This document shows positions 63,409-64,000 of a stretch of DNA of 64,000 nucleotides, piece after piece. The stretch is from Xenoacremonium recifei. Lineage: Eukaryota > Ascomycota > Sordariomycetes > Hypocreales > Nectriaceae. The notes beneath the pieces were generated by a model. That model had not been told where the DNA came from and ran no database searches. It worked only from the letters and a program-made list of their open reading frames with translations. The position numbers and the translations under genes are program-made. Where the stretch lies: positions 62,001 through 126,000 of the forward strand of contig WOFQ01000018.1 of NCBI GenBank assembly GCA_012184525.1, in the 5' to 3' direction. Position 1 is the first letter of the stretch; every line of letters starts with the position of its first letter.

Positions 63409-64000
63409 ATGGCCAGCAAGCTCGACCAGGCTCTTGACGACATCAACTCCGTCAAGCGACACAACACCCGCCGACGCAACAACCAGCGTCGCTCCCTCGG
63501 TCGCCCGGCTACCACCGCTCCCGTCGGCGGTATCCAGAAGGCCAAGCAGCCTGCCCGTGGCGCTGGCGCAAAGCCCGCCGCTTCCAAGGCTATCCCTGCC
63601 AACAGTGACAGCAAGATCATCGTGAGCAATTTGGTATGTCTCTTCCACTAGTCATGTTCCAGGACAACTCGCTAACTCATGACAGCCCAAGGATGTGACT
63701 GAGCAACAGATTAAGGTATGTCTCCGTGGTGGCTTCTGATGCCCTCGGACTTTGTTCGACCTGTTCTTGTCCGCCGCACTCCGTTGCCTTTGAACGCTGC
63801 GTTTTTCGCGCACATGGTCTTTAGACCACTCTGCTGTTTCGAAGCTATCGAAAGCCATCTCCTTCAAATGACGATGCCGCCTGGAACATGGATGTGCTTG
63901 TTGAGAAGTCGAGAACAGTCCCGGTCGCGCAATGACCTTGATGGAAATGCCTGGTCAGCTTTCCTCGCAAGACAGCGCCGACTATTACCGGACAGGCTTG
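63409..64000 (+). CDS. YRA1: YRA1/ALY-REF mRNA export factor, 5' part
   Basis: Exon 1 (63409-63633, 75 codons) and exon 2 (63686-63715, 10 codons) are seen; the next exon lies beyond the edge. It opens MASKLDQALDDINSVKRHNT, an N-box-like helix that binds the RNA helicase Sub2/UAP56. An Arg-rich stretch follows (RRRNNQRRSLGRP) and a Gly/Ala/Lys linker. Then comes the first RRM strand KIIVSNLPKDVTEQQIK, which spans the 63634-63685 intron. The second intron starts GTATGTC at 63716 and runs at least 285 nt to the window end, much longer than any other intron here. Yra1 recruits Mex67 to bring mRNPs to pores. Confidence 0.9.

Noticed and set aside
1..64000. CRISPR arrays, bacterial operons or prophage
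   Set aside because: Spliced eukaryotic genes throughout; no direct-repeat/spacer structure of CRISPR type and no bacterial signals.

Overview
This window is nuclear DNA of a filamentous ascomycete (Pezizomycotina). Protein-level resemblance of the housekeeping genes points to Sordariomycetes, perhaps Hypocreales; that rank is an inference. The grounds are short spliceosomal introns (about 38-85 nt, GTAAGT/GTATGT-like donors), genes on both strands with their own promoters, an intron-containing tRNA-Leu, and a typical fungal gene complement (DLT1, ALG11, COX18, ARP3, TFB4, TRM2, SHE4, OST4, YRA1 homologues). Exon joins were worked out by hand from splice signals, reading phase and family motifs.

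Layout. 0-3.4 kb: tail of an upstream gene, a small DUF3245-like nuclear protein, tRNA-Leu(CAA), DLT1. 4.2-14.1 kb: an accessory-looking block with a NACHT NLR-type gene whose frame is broken, a twelve-exon RAD5/HLTF-like SNF2 ATPase carrying a 45-bp coding minisatellite, and a secreted GH49 dextranase. 14.7-35.5 kb: a dense housekeeping block: NDC1, PEP12-like syntaxin, COX18, ALG11, gamma-glutamyltranspeptidase, TRM2, SHE4/UCS chaperone, TFB4, a taspase-like threonine aspartase, and ARP3 with a GC-AG first intron. 35.5-44.3 kb: gene-poor, holding only ADH1 with long flanks. 44.3-53 kb: ATX1, then a repeat-rich accessory island with repeated exon/intron-like units, a near-palindrome, duplicated blocks that differ only by transitions, minisatellites, one unrecognised three-exon gene, a 2EXR-family gene and a rhodopsin-like membrane protein. 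53.5-64 kb: SCPx-type thiolase, a tiny SMP-like gene, a mitochondrial carrier, TMA46/ZC3H15, OST4 and the 5' end of a YRA1/ALY mRNA-export factor with a long second intron.

Genes working together. There is no biosynthetic cluster. Several genes share the secretory pathway (ALG11 and OST4 in N-glycosylation, PEP12 in endosome/vacuole fusion). COX18 and ATX1 both bear on copper/cytochrome oxidase or copper delivery, and ARP3 and SHE4 on actin function. The least explained DNA is 47.0-50.3 kb, where one short sequence encoding an IRVQKKIT-like peptide recurs four times on both strands.
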